From positions 1 to 64,000 of the forward strand of contig QVIN01000011.1 in assembly GCA_003416985.1 (NCBI GenBank): DNA of 64,000 nucleotides. The letters run 5' to 3'. The stretch is from Duganella sp. BJB480. Lineage in GTDB: Bacteria > Pseudomonadota > Gammaproteobacteria > Burkholderiales > Burkholderiaceae_D. Below are positions 43,336 to 52,401 of the stretch, piece by piece (the first letter of the stretch is position 1; each line of letters begins with the position of its first letter). The notes below the pieces were generated by a model. It searched no databases. It saw only the letters and a list, made by a program, of their open reading frames with translations, and was not told the DNA's origin. Made by a program: the position numbers and the translations under genes.

Positions 43336-44211
43336 ATGATTAAGGGCAGCATAGTAGCAATCGTCACCCCGATGAACGCAGACGGCAGTCTGGACTTCGA
43401 GGGTCTGAATCAGCTGATCGACTGGCACATCGCCGAAGGTACGGACAGCATCGTCATCGCCGGCACCACCGGCGAATCGGCCACCGTGAGCGTGGAAGAG
43501 CACTGCGCGCTGATCAAGGCGACGGTTGCCCACGCCAAGGGCCGCATCCCCATCATCGCCGGCGCCGGCGCCAACTCGACCGCCGAGGCGATCAAGCTGA
43601 CCCGCTTCGCCAAGGAAGCCGGTGCGGACGCCACGCTGCAAGTGGTTCCCTACTACAACCGTCCTACCCAGGAAGGCATGTACCAGCACTTCAAGGCCAT
43701 CGCCGAGGCGGTGGACCTGCCGGTCATCCTGTACAACGTGCCGGGCCGCACCGTTGCCGACATGAGCAACGAGACCATCCTGCGCCTGGCAAAAATCCCG
43801 AACATCGTCGGCGTCAAGGACGCGACCGGCAACATCGGCCGCGGCTACGACCTGCTGCGCCTGGCGCCGAAATCGTTCGCCGTTTACTCCGGCGACGACC
43901 CGACCGCGATGGCCCTGATGCTGGCCGGCGGCGCCGGCAACATCTCCGTCACCGCCAACGTCGCCCCGCGCGACATGGCCGACATGTGCGAAGCGGCGAT
44001 CGCCGGCAACCTCGCCAAGGCTGTCGAGCTGAACAATAAAATGTTCCCGCTGCACCAGAAACTGTTCATCGAGCCGAATCCGGTGCCGGTCAAATGGGCG
44101 CTGGCGGAAATGGGCAAAATGCCAGCCGGCATCCGCCTGCCGCTGGTGCCGCTGGCGGCCGAATGCCACGACGCGGTACGCGCGGCCCTGCGAGAAGCCG
44201 GCGTACTGTAA
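43336..44211 (+). CDS. dapA: 4-hydroxy-tetrahydrodipicolinate synthase
   Basis: Condenses pyruvate and aspartate semialdehyde, first step of the lysine/diaminopimelate branch. The 291-residue TIM barrel has GTTGESATVSVEEH (about 43-56), the catalytic Tyr in VVPYYNRPTQEG, and the Schiff-base Lys in VGVKDATGN. Start at 43336 gives the canonical MIKGSIVAIVTPM. A TACAAT -10 candidate lies at 43295-43300. The order dapA-bamC is conserved from E. coli. Confidence 0.97.
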   Translation: MIKGSIVAIVTPMNADGSLDFEGLNQLIDWHIAEGTDSIVIAGTTGESATVSVEEHCALIKATVAHAKGRIPIIAGAGANSTAEAIKLTRFAKEAGADATLQVVPYYNRPTQEGMYQHFKAIAEAVDLPVILYNVPGRTVADMSNETILRLAKIPNIVGVKDATGNIGRGYDLLRLAPKSFAVYSGDDPTAMALMLAGGAGNISVTANVAPRDMADMCEAAIAGNLAKAVELNNKMFPLHQKLFIEPNPVPVKWALAEMGKMPAGIRLPLVPLAAECHDAVRAALREAGVL

Positions 44212-44289
44212 AAACCTTAGCCACAAGCCCCGACTTCGGTTCGGATCATCCCTGATTTGCTGCTTTTCAGCTTCTTAAACAGTAACGAC

Positions 44290-45465
44290 ATGACTATTCG
44301 CAAGACAGCTTCTATTTCCTCGCAGCGCGCCGTTGTAGTCGGCGCATTGATGGCCAGTTTGACCGGTTGCGGCATGATCAGCTCCGTTGTCGGCAACGAT
44401 AAGGTGGACTACAAGTCCGCCAAGAAGGCCAGCACGCTGGACGTGCCGCCGGATCTGACGCAATTGCAGAAAGATAACCGCTACTCGCTGCCGGACTCGA
44501 ACAACGGCATCGCCACCGCCTCGGGCTACAACGCCTCCAAGGGCATCGTCACCGGCCCGGCCGCCATCATGCCGGGCACGCCCGCCGCCGGTACCGTGGT
44601 GCCGACCAGCATCAACGACATCAAGGTCGAGCGCGACGGCAACCAGCGCTGGCTGGTGATCAAGCAGACGCCTGAGCAACTGTGGCCGCAGCTGAAGCAA
44701 TTCTGGGAAGATTCGGGTTTCGTGCTGGCCAAGGAAAACGCCACCGCCGGTACCATGGAAACCGAATGGAACGAAAACCGCGCGAAGATTCCGCAGGATT
44801 TCATCCGCAACACCATCGGCAAGGTGTTTGACTCGGTCTATTCCAGCGGCGAGCGCGACAAGTTCCGCACCCGCATCGAACGCCGCGCCGACGGCGCCAG
44901 CGAGATCTACATCAGCCATCGCGGTGCCCAGGAAGTGGTCACCGGCGCCCAAAAGGAATCGACCACCTGGATGCCGCGTCCCAACGATCCGGGCCTGGAA
45001 GCTGAATTCCTGGCGCGCCTGATGACCAAGCTGGGCAACGGCTCGGAAGTGGCGCAAGCCAAGTCCGCCGTCGATACCGCGATTGTGCAGCCGCAGCATG
45101 CGTCGCTGGTGGGCTCGGGCGCCGACCGCGCCGTGCAGGTGGACGAGGGCTTCGACCGCGCCTGGCGCCGCGTGGGCCTGGCGCTGGACCGCGCCGGCTT
45201 CACCGTGGAAGACCGCGACCGCACCCAGGGCACGTACTTCGTCCGCTACGTCGACGACGCCGGCGAAACCAAGGGCTTCTTCAGCAAGCTGTTCAGCTGG
45301 GGTTCTTCGTCGGAAGCCGATAAGGAAGCGCAGCGCTACCGCATTTCGGTGAAAGCCGGCGCGGGCAATAGCAGCACCGTTACCGTGTTGAGCAATGCCG
45401 GCAAAGCGGAAGCCACCCCGGTCGCCGAAAAGATCCTGACCCTGCTGCACGAGCAATTGAAGTAA
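44290..45465 (+). CDS. bamC: Outer-membrane assembly lipoprotein BamC
   Basis: Lipoprotein subunit of the BAM complex that inserts beta-barrel proteins. The 391-residue product has a signal with lipobox LTGC (Cys about residue 28), the unstructured VDYKSAKKASTLDVPPDLTQ segment that contacts BamD, and two helix-grip domains (about 120-230 and 270-390; WLVIKQTPEQLWPQLKQFWE; FDRAWRRVGLALDRAGFTVE). It is longer than E. coli BamC (344). The position after dapA supports the call. Confidence 0.92.
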   Translation: MTIRKTASISSQRAVVVGALMASLTGCGMISSVVGNDKVDYKSAKKASTLDVPPDLTQLQKDNRYSLPDSNNGIATASGYNASKGIVTGPAAIMPGTPAAGTVVPTSINDIKVERDGNQRWLVIKQTPEQLWPQLKQFWEDSGFVLAKENATAGTMETEWNENRAKIPQDFIRNTIGKVFDSVYSSGERDKFRTRIERRADGASEIYISHRGAQEVVTGAQKESTTWMPRPNDPGLEAEFLARLMTKLGNGSEVAQAKSAVDTAIVQPQHASLVGSGADRAVQVDEGFDRAWRRVGLALDRAGFTVEDRDRTQGTYFVRYVDDAGETKGFFSKLFSWGSSSEADKEAQRYRISVKAGAGNSSTVTVLSNAGKAEATPVAEKILTLLHEQLK

Positions 45466-45503
45466 TGAATAGCAGGCAATTGCCGGCTATTGAGTACCCA
45501 AAG

Positions 45504-45528
45504 AAAAACCGGCATTTAGCCGGTTTTT
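45504..45528 (+). terminator. Rho-independent terminator of the dapA-bamC unit
   Basis: AAAAACCGGC / GCCGGTTTTT form a perfect 10-bp stem with a 5-base loop, followed by further T residues, 38 bases after the bamC stop. Confidence 0.9.
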
Positions 45529-45581
45529 TTATATCCGCATCCAAATGGAACTTTCCCTTTGGATGCAAAAGCATCAGGCGT

Positions 45582-45609
45582 AAAAAAACCGGCCCGAAGG
45601 CCGGCTTTT
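45582..45609 (-). terminator. Rho-independent terminator of the Ala-rich lipoprotein gene
   Basis: On the minus strand AAAAG-CCGGCC, a TTCG tetraloop and GGCCGG-TTTTTTT form a stable hairpin with U-tract 12 bases after the stop codon. Confidence 0.9.
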
Positions 45610-45620
45610 CCGCAAGCTGA

Positions 45621-45863
45621 TTACTTCGAAGCAGCAGGAGCAGCAGCAGCCGAAGCGGCTGGAGCAGCAGCAGCGTCCGAAGCGGCAGGAGCAGCAGCAG
45701 CTGGAGCAGCAGCGTCAGCAGCTGGAGCAGGTGCTGGAGCAGCAGCAGGAGCAGCGGCTTCTGGAGCAGCTACTGGAGCTGGAGCAGCAGGAGCTTCTTC
45801 TTTTTTCGAGCAAGCAGCCAGAGCAACAGCCAGCAGGGAAACGATCAGCAGGGATTTTTTCAT
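45621..45863 (-). CDS. Ala/Pro-rich low-complexity lipoprotein
   Basis: An 80-residue lipoprotein: signal peptide MKKSLLIVSLLAVALAAC with lipobox and mature start CSKKEE, followed by about 60 residues made almost only of Ala with Pro, Glu and Asp. No fold is expected; similar tails span the periplasm or associate with peptidoglycan. GCAGCAGCA-type codon runs make it slippage-prone. AAGGAA precedes ATG 45863; a strong terminator follows, so it is a stand-alone, possibly well-expressed gene. Confidence 0.82.
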   Translation of the reverse strand: MKKSLLIVSLLAVALAACSKKEEAPAAPAPVAAPEAAAPAAAPAPAPAADAAAPAAAAPAASDAAAAPAASAAAAPAASK

Positions 45864-46159
45864 GGGGTTTTCCTTAATTAATTCAAAATTAAACACAATT
45901 GTTGCGATTAATAATTACCGGTAATTATCGCTCATTAGGTCGTCTTCGAAGGCTTTCGTACCGGAAATGGTGCCTGCCAGACAACGGAAACTTCCTAACC
46001 GAATATTATAGCGATTTTTAGTGCGTCGCAATAGGAGAAACAGCCGTTTCCACAACTATTTTGCGATATCGCAACTTTTCCGTTTCGACTCTACTTTAGC
46101 AGATTCGCCACAGAATACCAGTGTTCGCATCGAACACCGGCATTTTACCTTGAACTGGA

Positions 46160-46636
46160 TCATAATCCAGTTGAGTTTGCGAACAAACTGGGCGTTGATT
46201 CTAACCAAATCGTAATAAAACGGTCACCACTGGTTTGGGTATCTTCCGGCCCGTCAAAAACTGCTTCGCCACGGAAATGATCCGCGTGAAATCGCCGCAC
46301 GATATGGCGCTCGTCGGCGATGCAGAAAGAGTCCGTCAACTGGCGCAATTGCTGGCTGGTGCGGCGCACCTCCACCAGATGGCTGTAATCCTTGATCAGG
46401 CGCAGAAAGCGCGGCGCGTCGCGCTCGATGTGATGGCCGTCGTGCCCGGCCAGTTGCAGCTGGCCGCCATTGTGCAGGAATCGGCGCAGCAGGGCGTCGG
46501 TGGCGCTGCTGCCCAGCTCCCAGATGGCGAAATCCGGGTCGAACAGCGTCAGCGTGCGCTCGGCGCGGGTGAAGCAGCTGGCCAGGTGCTCAAGAAATTC
46601 CGCCCTGGTGGTGAATGGAAAACTCTGCCTGTCCAT
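46160..46636 (-). CDS. DUF7931-like protein downstream of roxA
   Basis: A 158-residue cytoplasmic protein. The pattern (FTRAERTLTLFDPDFAIWEL; LLRRFLHNGGQLQLAGHDG; SFCIADERHIVRRFHADHFRG) suggests a phospholipase-D-like half fold without HKD motifs, matching a domain of unknown function often encoded beside RoxA-type oxygenases. GGGAGG precedes the start, 15 bases after the roxA stop, so they share a transcript. A 263-base AT-rich stretch without a visible gene (45897-46159) follows. Confidence 0.7.
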   Translation of the reverse strand: MDRQSFPFTTRAEFLEHLASCFTRAERTLTLFDPDFAIWELGSSATDALLRRFLHNGGQLQLAGHDGHHIERDAPRFLRLIKDYSHLVEVRRTSQQLRQLTDSFCIADERHIVRRFHADHFRGEAVFDGPEDTQTSGDRFITIWLESTPSLFANSTGL

Positions 46637-46651
46637 GCCGCCTCCCTGTGA

Positions 46652-47773
46652 TTAGCCCAACTCGATCCAGCCGTCCTGATACCAGGTGTACAAGGCGTCC
46701 ATGACGTCGTCCGACGCCTGGGTGACTTCCGCGCCGGTCAGCGCGCGGTTGTTGGCCAGCAGCTCCAGCGTGATCTTGTCGGCGCGGCTGACGCCGAACG
46801 ATTCGCCGTTGATGAACACGTGCTTGCCTCGGTACAGCATTTGCGACTTGCGCGACAGCGACAGGCCCTTTTTCGCCACCGCTTCGCCGAACTTGCCGAA
46901 CGTCAGCGGCTTGGCCGGGCCGGTGAAGAACACATTGTGCTTGGGCTCGGACATGTACTCGCCCAGGAAGATGGTGATGTCTTCCTCGGTGAAGCTGACC
47001 TTGTTGATCTCCGCGGCGATCGTGTTCAGCATGTCGCGCGGGATCTCGGCCGGTTTGGAGGTCGCCTCCAGCTCCGGATCGCCGTAGCGGCCCGGCAGGT
47101 CGATCGAATCGGCCATGAACTGCAGGAAGGCCTCGCCCAGCTCCTGGTAGGACGGCGAACGGAAGCCGATCGAATAGGTCTGGCAATCGCCGATGGCGAC
47201 GCCGTCGTGCGCGTAGTGCGGCGGCAGGTACAGCATGTCGCCCGGATTGAGCACGAACTCCTCTTGCGGCTTGAAATTGGCCAGGATCTTCAGCGGCAGG
47301 CCCTCGACCAGGCTCAGGTCCTTCTGCGGGCCGATTTGCCAGCGGCGCTGCCCCTGCGCCTGCAGCAGGAACACGTCGTAGGAATCGAAGTGCGGACCGA
47401 CGCCGCCGCCATCGGTGGCGAAGCTGACCATCAGGTCGTCCAGGCGCGCGTCCGGCAGGAAGCGGAACTGGCGCAGCAGCGCGTCGGCCTTGGCGTCGAA
47501 CAGGTTGACGCCCTGGACCAGCACGGTCCATTCCTTCTGGTCCATCGGCGGCAGGGCTTCCAGCGGGCCGTGCTGCATATTCCATTGGCCGTCGACGTTC
47601 GTCACCAGGCGCGATTCCGCGTGGTTGGTCGAGGCCAGCTTGGTCAGCGCCTCCATGCTCAGCAGCGGCTTGAAGCCGGGGATGGCGTTACGGATCAGCA
47701 GGGGCTTTTTGTGCCAGTAGTCGCGCAGGAACTGCGCCGGCGTGATGTCGCCGAGGAGAGGTAATTTTTTCAT
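46652..47773 (-). CDS. roxA: Ribosomal-protein arginine hydroxylase RoxA (cupin oxygenase)
   Basis: Fe(II)/2-oxoglutarate oxygenase of the YcfD/RoxA group, which hydroxylates an Arg of ribosomal protein L16. The 373-residue JmjC-like cupin has the ligand motif PHFDSYDVFLLQ (His-x-Asp, about 130-141), the distal His in LPPHYAHDGVAIGDC and a C-terminal dimerisation/winged region. ATG 47773 yields the family start KKLPLLGDITPAQFLRDYWHKKP (seen as adjacent short blocks). The -10 box lies so close that the mRNA may be leaderless. Confidence 0.9.
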   Translation of the reverse strand: MKKLPLLGDITPAQFLRDYWHKKPLLIRNAIPGFKPLLSMEALTKLASTNHAESRLVTNVDGQWNMQHGPLEALPPMDQKEWTVLVQGVNLFDAKADALLRQFRFLPDARLDDLMVSFATDGGGVGPHFDSYDVFLLQAQGQRRWQIGPQKDLSLVEGLPLKILANFKPQEEFVLNPGDMLYLPPHYAHDGVAIGDCQTYSIGFRSPSYQELGEAFLQFMADSIDLPGRYGDPELEATSKPAEIPRDMLNTIAAEINKVSFTEEDITIFLGEYMSEPKHNVFFTGPAKPLTFGKFGEAVAKKGLSLSRKSQMLYRGKHVFINGESFGVSRADKITLELLANNRALTGAEVTQASDDVMDALYTWYQDGWIELG

Positions 47774-47779
47774 GCGCTC

Positions 47780-47808
47780 ATTATAACCATCGCCGCGCCG
47801 ATTGTCGG
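47780..47808 (-). promoter_or_regulatory. roxA promoter, probable leaderless start
   Basis: On the minus strand CCGACA (47808-47803), a 17-base spacer and TATAAT (47785-47780) form a good sigma70 promoter. Transcription should start about 6-7 bases on, at or next to the A of the roxA ATG (47773), leaving no room for a Shine-Dalgarno. Confidence 0.5.
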
Positions 47809-47838
47809 GCCGGCGGCGGCCGGGCAGGCGATCCAAGG

Positions 47839-47844
47839 TATAAT
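47839..47844 (+). promoter_or_regulatory. -10 element of slyD
   Basis: TATAAT lies 32 bases before the slyD ATG, with AGAAAGGA as Shine-Dalgarno in between. No clear -35 hexamer is seen. Confidence 0.45.
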
Positions 47845-47876
47845 TCCGGGGCTTATATACAGAAAGGAATTACAAA

Positions 47877-48419
47877 ATGAAGATTGCCAAGAACACGGTC
47901 GTGACTGTGAATTACAAGCTGTCCGATGCCCAGGACAATCTGATCGAAGACGGCCGTCAGCCTATGGTCTACCTGCACGGCGGCTACGAGAACACCCTGC
48001 CGAAGATCGAAGAAGAACTGGACGGCAAGGAAGCCGGCTATTCCACGATCCTGCAGATCGAACCGGAAGATGCGTTCGGCGACTACGACGCCGCGCTGGT
48101 CAAGGTCGAGCCACGCAACCGCCTGCCGGAGCCGCTGGAAGTGGGCATGCAGTTCGAAGGCATGCCGGATGGCGACGATGGCGAAGAAGCGATGATCTTC
48201 ACCGTCACCGATATCGCCGACGACAAAGTGGTCCTGGACGGCAATCACCCGCTGGCCGGCATGGCGCTGCGCTTCTCGTTGAGCGTGGCCGAAGTGCGTG
48301 AAGCCACGGACGAGGAAATCGCCCACGGCCACGTGCACGGCGCCCACGGCCACCACCACGGTGACGAGGACGACGAAGGCGAAGACGGCGATCACGTCGC
48401 CATCCACCCGATCCACTAA
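47877..48419 (+). CDS. slyD: FKBP-type peptidyl-prolyl isomerase SlyD
   Basis: Cytoplasmic prolyl isomerase and metallochaperone, 180 residues: FKBP domain (VVTVNYKLSDAQDNLIED, MVYLHGGYENTLPKIEEEL), inserted-in-flap chaperone domain (about 70-125) and a His/Asp-rich metal-binding tail (GHVHGAHGHHHGDEDDEGED, then HPIH). The tail has about ten His but no Cys, unlike E. coli SlyD. Confidence 0.95.
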   Translation: MKIAKNTVVTVNYKLSDAQDNLIEDGRQPMVYLHGGYENTLPKIEEELDGKEAGYSTILQIEPEDAFGDYDAALVKVEPRNRLPEPLEVGMQFEGMPDGDDGEEAMIFTVTDIADDKVVLDGNHPLAGMALRFSLSVAEVREATDEEIAHGHVHGAHGHHHGDEDDEGEDGDHVAIHPIH

Positions 48420-48423
48420 GTGG

Positions 48424-49464
48424 TTACTGCGTCGCCTCGGCGGCGCCGCCCTTGAGCGTGAACAGGGCGGCGCTGCCGGGCGCGACGCGCACCTCGGCCC
48501 ATTCCGCGGCCAGGCTCAGATGTCCCACATTGCCGCGCCAGACGATGGACGGCTCGGTCCCGGCGCCGCCCTGGGTGTCGACCAGCAGCACCTTCCCTTT
48601 GAATTTTTCCGCCATCGCCCGTATCTGCCGGCGCGGTTCGGCGAAGCCATCCTGTTTCGATTGGAAACTCGGCAGCAGCGAGAAGCCTTGCTCCGCCTGC
48701 ACGCCGACATCGCCGTCCGAGAACAGCACCAGCCCCTGCATCTTCTGGCGCTCCGCCAGCGTGAACAGGCGGTGCAGCCAGGCGCGGTTGGCCACCAGCC
48801 GGTCCTCGTACTCGCTGTTGCGGCCGGCCTCGGCGCGGAAGTGGTTGTTGTTGGCCGGCAGATTGATGGTGGCGAACAGTACCTTGCCGTATTCCCAGTG
48901 CGCGTTCTCCGCGTAGCTGCGGAACTTGGCGCTGGCCGACAAGCGCGTCAGCGGCAGGCGGCGCTCGCCCAGCGACTCGCCGTCGGCGTAGAACAGTTCG
49001 CGCAGGCGGTTCAGGCGCTCGATCGCGTTCGAGCGGCCGATGGAATTGACGCAGCCGCTCCAGTCGCTGCCGGCCAGCGAGACGATCATCGGCGCCGCCG
49101 CGTCGTTCAGCAGCGCGCGGCGCTGGGCATACAGCCTGTCGCTGCAAGGCTCCGTGCTGGCCTTGATGCCGGTGGCGACGATGAAGGCCGGCGCCACCTG
49201 TGTGACATCGGCGATGGCGCGCTTGAGCACCGATTCATCCGGGCCGCTCTTGAACGAATGGCCGATCACGCCGAACTGGAAGCCGCGCGTCGCCGGCTGC
49301 GCGGCCTGCGCCGTCCGCACCGGGCACGCGGCCAGCACGGCAAGCGTAACCAGCGCGACCAGTGCTGCCGCACCGGCGGTATCGGGCGCGCAGGCCGCGA
49401 TTGCGGCGCGATGGCGCAACGGCGCAGCGGCGGTGGCCAGACCAGGGACGCGCAGCTGCATCAT
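48424..49464 (-). CDS. Exported protein resembling a degenerate metallophosphatase
   Basis: A 346-residue protein with a long N-terminal export signal (hydrophobic AALVALVTLAVLAACPV, about residues 32-48). The body follows calcineurin-like phosphoesterase order (FGVIGHSF; MIVSLAGSDWSGC; NNNHFRAEAGRNSEYEDRLVANRAWLHRLF; GLVLFSDGDV; KGKVLLVDTQG; WAEVRVAP), but metal-ligand motifs such as GD...D, GNHD and HGDxH are eroded (SDW, DTQ). So probably non-catalytic; this fold call is inference. The start overlaps the mutS stop (ATGATG), indicating coupling. Confidence 0.65.
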   Translation of the reverse strand: MMQLRVPGLATAAAPLRHRAAIAACAPDTAGAAALVALVTLAVLAACPVRTAQAAQPATRGFQFGVIGHSFKSGPDESVLKRAIADVTQVAPAFIVATGIKASTEPCSDRLYAQRRALLNDAAAPMIVSLAGSDWSGCVNSIGRSNAIERLNRLRELFYADGESLGERRLPLTRLSASAKFRSYAENAHWEYGKVLFATINLPANNNHFRAEAGRNSEYEDRLVANRAWLHRLFTLAERQKMQGLVLFSDGDVGVQAEQGFSLLPSFQSKQDGFAEPRRQIRAMAEKFKGKVLLVDTQGGAGTEPSIVWRGNVGHLSLAAEWAEVRVAPGSAALFTLKGGAAEATQ

Positions 49465-52151
49465 GCCTGCGCCGTCTCCGTCAGGCGCTTGAGCTGATAC
49501 AGGCGTTCCAGCGCTTCGCGCGGGGTCAGCGCATCGGGATCGAGATCGTCGAGCGCATCGAGCAGTTCGCGCATCGCCGGGCTGGCCGCCGCAGGCGCGT
49601 TGTGCGCCGGCGCGTCGAGCACCTCGTCGTCCGCATCGGCGGTCGGCGCGGCGAACAGGTCCAGCTGCGGCGTGGCGTCCAGCGCCTGCGCCTCCAGCCG
49701 CGCCAGATGCTTGCGCGCGGCCTTGATCACCGGCTGCGGCACGCCGGCCAGCTGCGCCACCTGCAAGCCGTAGCTCTGCGACGCCGGACCATCCTGCACC
49801 GCGTGCAGGAACACGATGCTGTCCTTGTGCTCGACCGCCGACAGGTGCACGTTGGCCGCCGTCGGATGGCTCTCCGGCAGCTGCGTCAGTTCGAAGTAGT
49901 GGGTGGCGAACAGCGAGAAGCTGCGGCTGGTGTCGATCAGGTGGCGGGCGATGGCCCACGCCAGCGCCAGGCCGTCGAAGGTCGAGGTGCCGCGTCCCAC
50001 TTCATCCATCAGCACCAGCGAATGCTCGGTGGCGCCGTTCAGGATGGCGGCCGATTCGGTCATCTCCACCATGAAGGTCGAACGGCCGCCGGCCAGGTCG
50101 TCGGTGGCGCCGATGCGGGTGAAGATGCGGTCGATCGGGCCGATGGTCGCGCTGGCGGCCGGCACGTAGCTGCCCACGTAGGCCAAGAGCGTGATCAGCG
50201 CCACCTGGCGCATGAAGGTCGATTTACCGCCCATGTTGGGGCCGGTGATCAGCAGCAGGCGGCGGTCCTCGACGAAGCGGCAATCGTTGGCGATGAAGCG
50301 CTCGATCTGGTTCTCCACCACCGGATGGCGGCCCTCGGCGATGTTGATGCACGGCGTATCCACCAGCTGCGGCGCGCACCAGTTGTGGCGCAGCGCGTGG
50401 TCGGTGAGCGAGGTCAGGGCGTCGAGCTGCGCCAGCGCCTTCGAGATCGTTTGCAGCGTGCCGATGTACGGCGCCAGGTCGCCCAGCAGCTGGTCGTACA
50501 GCATCTTCTCGCGCGCCAGCGCCTTGTCCTGCGCCGACAGCGCCTTGTCCTCGAACGCCTTCAGCTCCGGCGTGATGTAGCGCTCCGCGTTCTTCAGCGT
50601 CTGGCGGCGGCGGTAGTCGTCCGGCACCTTGGTGGTCTGGCCGTGCGTGACTTCGATGTAGAAGCCGTGCACCTTGTTGTACTCCACGCGCAGGTTGGCG
50701 ATGCCGGTGCGGGCGCGCTCGCGCGTTTCGAGATCGACCAGGAACTGGCCGGCGTTCTCCGACAGCGCGCGCAGCTCGTCGAGCTCCGCGTCGAAGCCGC
50801 GCGCGAACACGCCGCCGTCGCGCACCATCGCGGCCGGCTCCAACGCCACCGCGCGCTGCAGCAGGTCGAGGCAGGCGGCCGGCGTGGCCATGTCGGCGTG
50901 GACGGAGGCCAGCAGGCCGTTCGGATCGGTCAGCGCGCGCTGCATCGCCTGGCGCAGCGACGGCAGCTGCTGCAGGCCGTCGCGCAGGCTGGCCAGGTCG
51001 CGTGGACGCGCCGACAGCAGCGCGATGCGGGTGGTGATGCGTTCGATGTCCGGCACCTGCGCCAGCGTGTGCGACAGCGCGCCGGTGGCGTCGGCGTGGC
51101 CCAGCGCGGCGATGGCCTCGTGGCGCGAGCGGGCGATGGCCTGGTCGCGGCGCGCGTGGTGCAGCCAGTGGCGCAGCAGGCGCGAACCCATCGCCGTGCG
51201 GCAGTGGTCCAGCAGCGAGAACAGGGTCGGCGACTCCTGGCCGCGGATGGTCTCGGTCAGCTCCAGGTTGCGGCGGGTGGCGGCGTCCAGGCCGATGAAT
51301 TCGTTCTCGGTCTCGGTGGCCAGCGAGCGCACGTGCTGCAGGCCGCGTCCCTGCGTCGACTGCGCGTAGCGCAGCAGCGCGCCGGCCGCGCCGAACGCCG
51401 CGCCCAGGCCGTCGGCGCCGAAGCCGGTCAGCGTCGCCACGCCGAGTTGATCGAGCAGGGACTTGTGGCCGCTGACCACGTCGAAGTGCCAGTCCGGCAC
51501 GCGGTTGACGTGGCAGTGGACGGCTTCCTCGAACAGGTCGGCGTTATCGCCGCGCAGCACCTCGGCCGGCGCGATGCGCTCCAGCTCCTGCTGCATGCGG
51601 GCGGTGACGGTGTGGGTGTCGCCGGAGAACTCCATCAGCTTCAACGCGCCGCTGGCCAGCGACAGCCACGCCAGGCCGGCCGTGGCCACCTTGCGCTGGC
51701 TGATGATGCACATCGCCAGCAGCGGGCGTTCGGCCTTTTCCGGCAGCAGGTCGGCGTCGGTCAGCGTGCCCGGCGTGACCACGCGCATCACCTTGCGCTC
51801 GACCGGGCCCTTGCTGGTGGCCGGGTCGCCGATCTGCTCGCAGATCGCGCAGGACTCGCCGATCTTGACCAGCTTGGCCAGATAACCTTCGAGCGAATGG
51901 AAAGGCACGCCGCACATCTTGATCGGCTGGCCGCCCGAGCTGCCGCGCGCCGTCAGCGTGATGCCCAAGATACGCGCCGCCTTTTCCGCATCCGTGTGGA
52001 ACAGCTCATAAAAGTCGCCCATGCGGTAGAACACCAGCATGTCCGGGTATTCGGCCTTGATGCTCAGGTACTGAGCCATCATCGGAGTGACTTTTTCGGT
52101 AGGGCTGTTCTTGACGGCGGCGGCGTTGATTTCGGTCGGGACGGTGGTCAT
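49461..52151 (-). CDS. mutS: DNA mismatch repair protein MutS
   Basis: Recognises mismatches and starts repair with MutL. The 896-residue ATPase has the mismatch-binding FYE motif in RMGDFYELF (about residue 48), the connector and lever domains, Walker A GPNMGGKST, Walker B LVLMDEVGRGTSTFDG and a C-terminal dimerisation helix region (about 830-896). Length is slightly above E. coli (853). The upstream 250 bases hold its promoter and that of the divergent copper regulator. Confidence 0.97.
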   Translation of the reverse strand: MTTVPTEINAAAVKNSPTEKVTPMMAQYLSIKAEYPDMLVFYRMGDFYELFHTDAEKAARILGITLTARGSSGGQPIKMCGVPFHSLEGYLAKLVKIGESCAICEQIGDPATSKGPVERKVMRVVTPGTLTDADLLPEKAERPLLAMCIISQRKVATAGLAWLSLASGALKLMEFSGDTHTVTARMQQELERIAPAEVLRGDNADLFEEAVHCHVNRVPDWHFDVVSGHKSLLDQLGVATLTGFGADGLGAAFGAAGALLRYAQSTQGRGLQHVRSLATETENEFIGLDAATRRNLELTETIRGQESPTLFSLLDHCRTAMGSRLLRHWLHHARRDQAIARSRHEAIAALGHADATGALSHTLAQVPDIERITTRIALLSARPRDLASLRDGLQQLPSLRQAMQRALTDPNGLLASVHADMATPAACLDLLQRAVALEPAAMVRDGGVFARGFDAELDELRALSENAGQFLVDLETRERARTGIANLRVEYNKVHGFYIEVTHGQTTKVPDDYRRRQTLKNAERYITPELKAFEDKALSAQDKALAREKMLYDQLLGDLAPYIGTLQTISKALAQLDALTSLTDHALRHNWCAPQLVDTPCINIAEGRHPVVENQIERFIANDCRFVEDRRLLLITGPNMGGKSTFMRQVALITLLAYVGSYVPAASATIGPIDRIFTRIGATDDLAGGRSTFMVEMTESAAILNGATEHSLVLMDEVGRGTSTFDGLALAWAIARHLIDTSRSFSLFATHYFELTQLPESHPTAANVHLSAVEHKDSIVFLHAVQDGPASQSYGLQVAQLAGVPQPVIKAARKHLARLEAQALDATPQLDLFAAPTADADDEVLDAPAHNAPAAASPAMRELLDALDDLDPDALTPREALERLYQLKRLTETAQA

Positions 52152-52301
52152 TGGTTCTTTTTCGGCGGTGCGATGAGTCTGGTTTTGCAGGGGCGAAAAC
52201 GGCCCCGGCGCTTAACCCATCATTCTACCGCTTTCGGGCGCGCCGCCCCAAAGATTGTGTGTGCGAACAGACCGGCCCTTGGCCACGGAACGACGCCGTT
52301 T

Positions 52302-52316
52302 CTGACAATTTGTAAT
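52302..52316 (+). promoter_or_regulatory. Candidate CopR-type binding site
   Basis: CTGACA-ATTT-GTAAT lies about 86 bases before the regulator gene. It resembles the CopR/CusR-class operator (TGACA half-site followed by a GTAAT/TGTCA half-site). The spacing differs by a base or so from published forms as I recall them, so this is tentative. Confidence 0.35.
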
Positions 52317-52401
52317 GCTTCGGCCATGTTGGCGTCATGTTGCTGCGGTAGACTAACGGCCGCGAGGGCGGGAAGCTCCGCGGAGACTGCAAAGGACAGA
52401 T

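Noticed and set aside
45621..45863. GCAGCAG-type DNA repeat as a microsatellite or CRISPR-like array
   Set aside because: The periodicity comes from Ala codons of a real lipoprotein gene with signal peptide, ribosome site and terminator.
45897..46159. Short plus-strand frame in the AT-rich gap after the DUF7931-like gene
   Set aside because: No ribosome site, no homology-like pattern; treated as intergenic.
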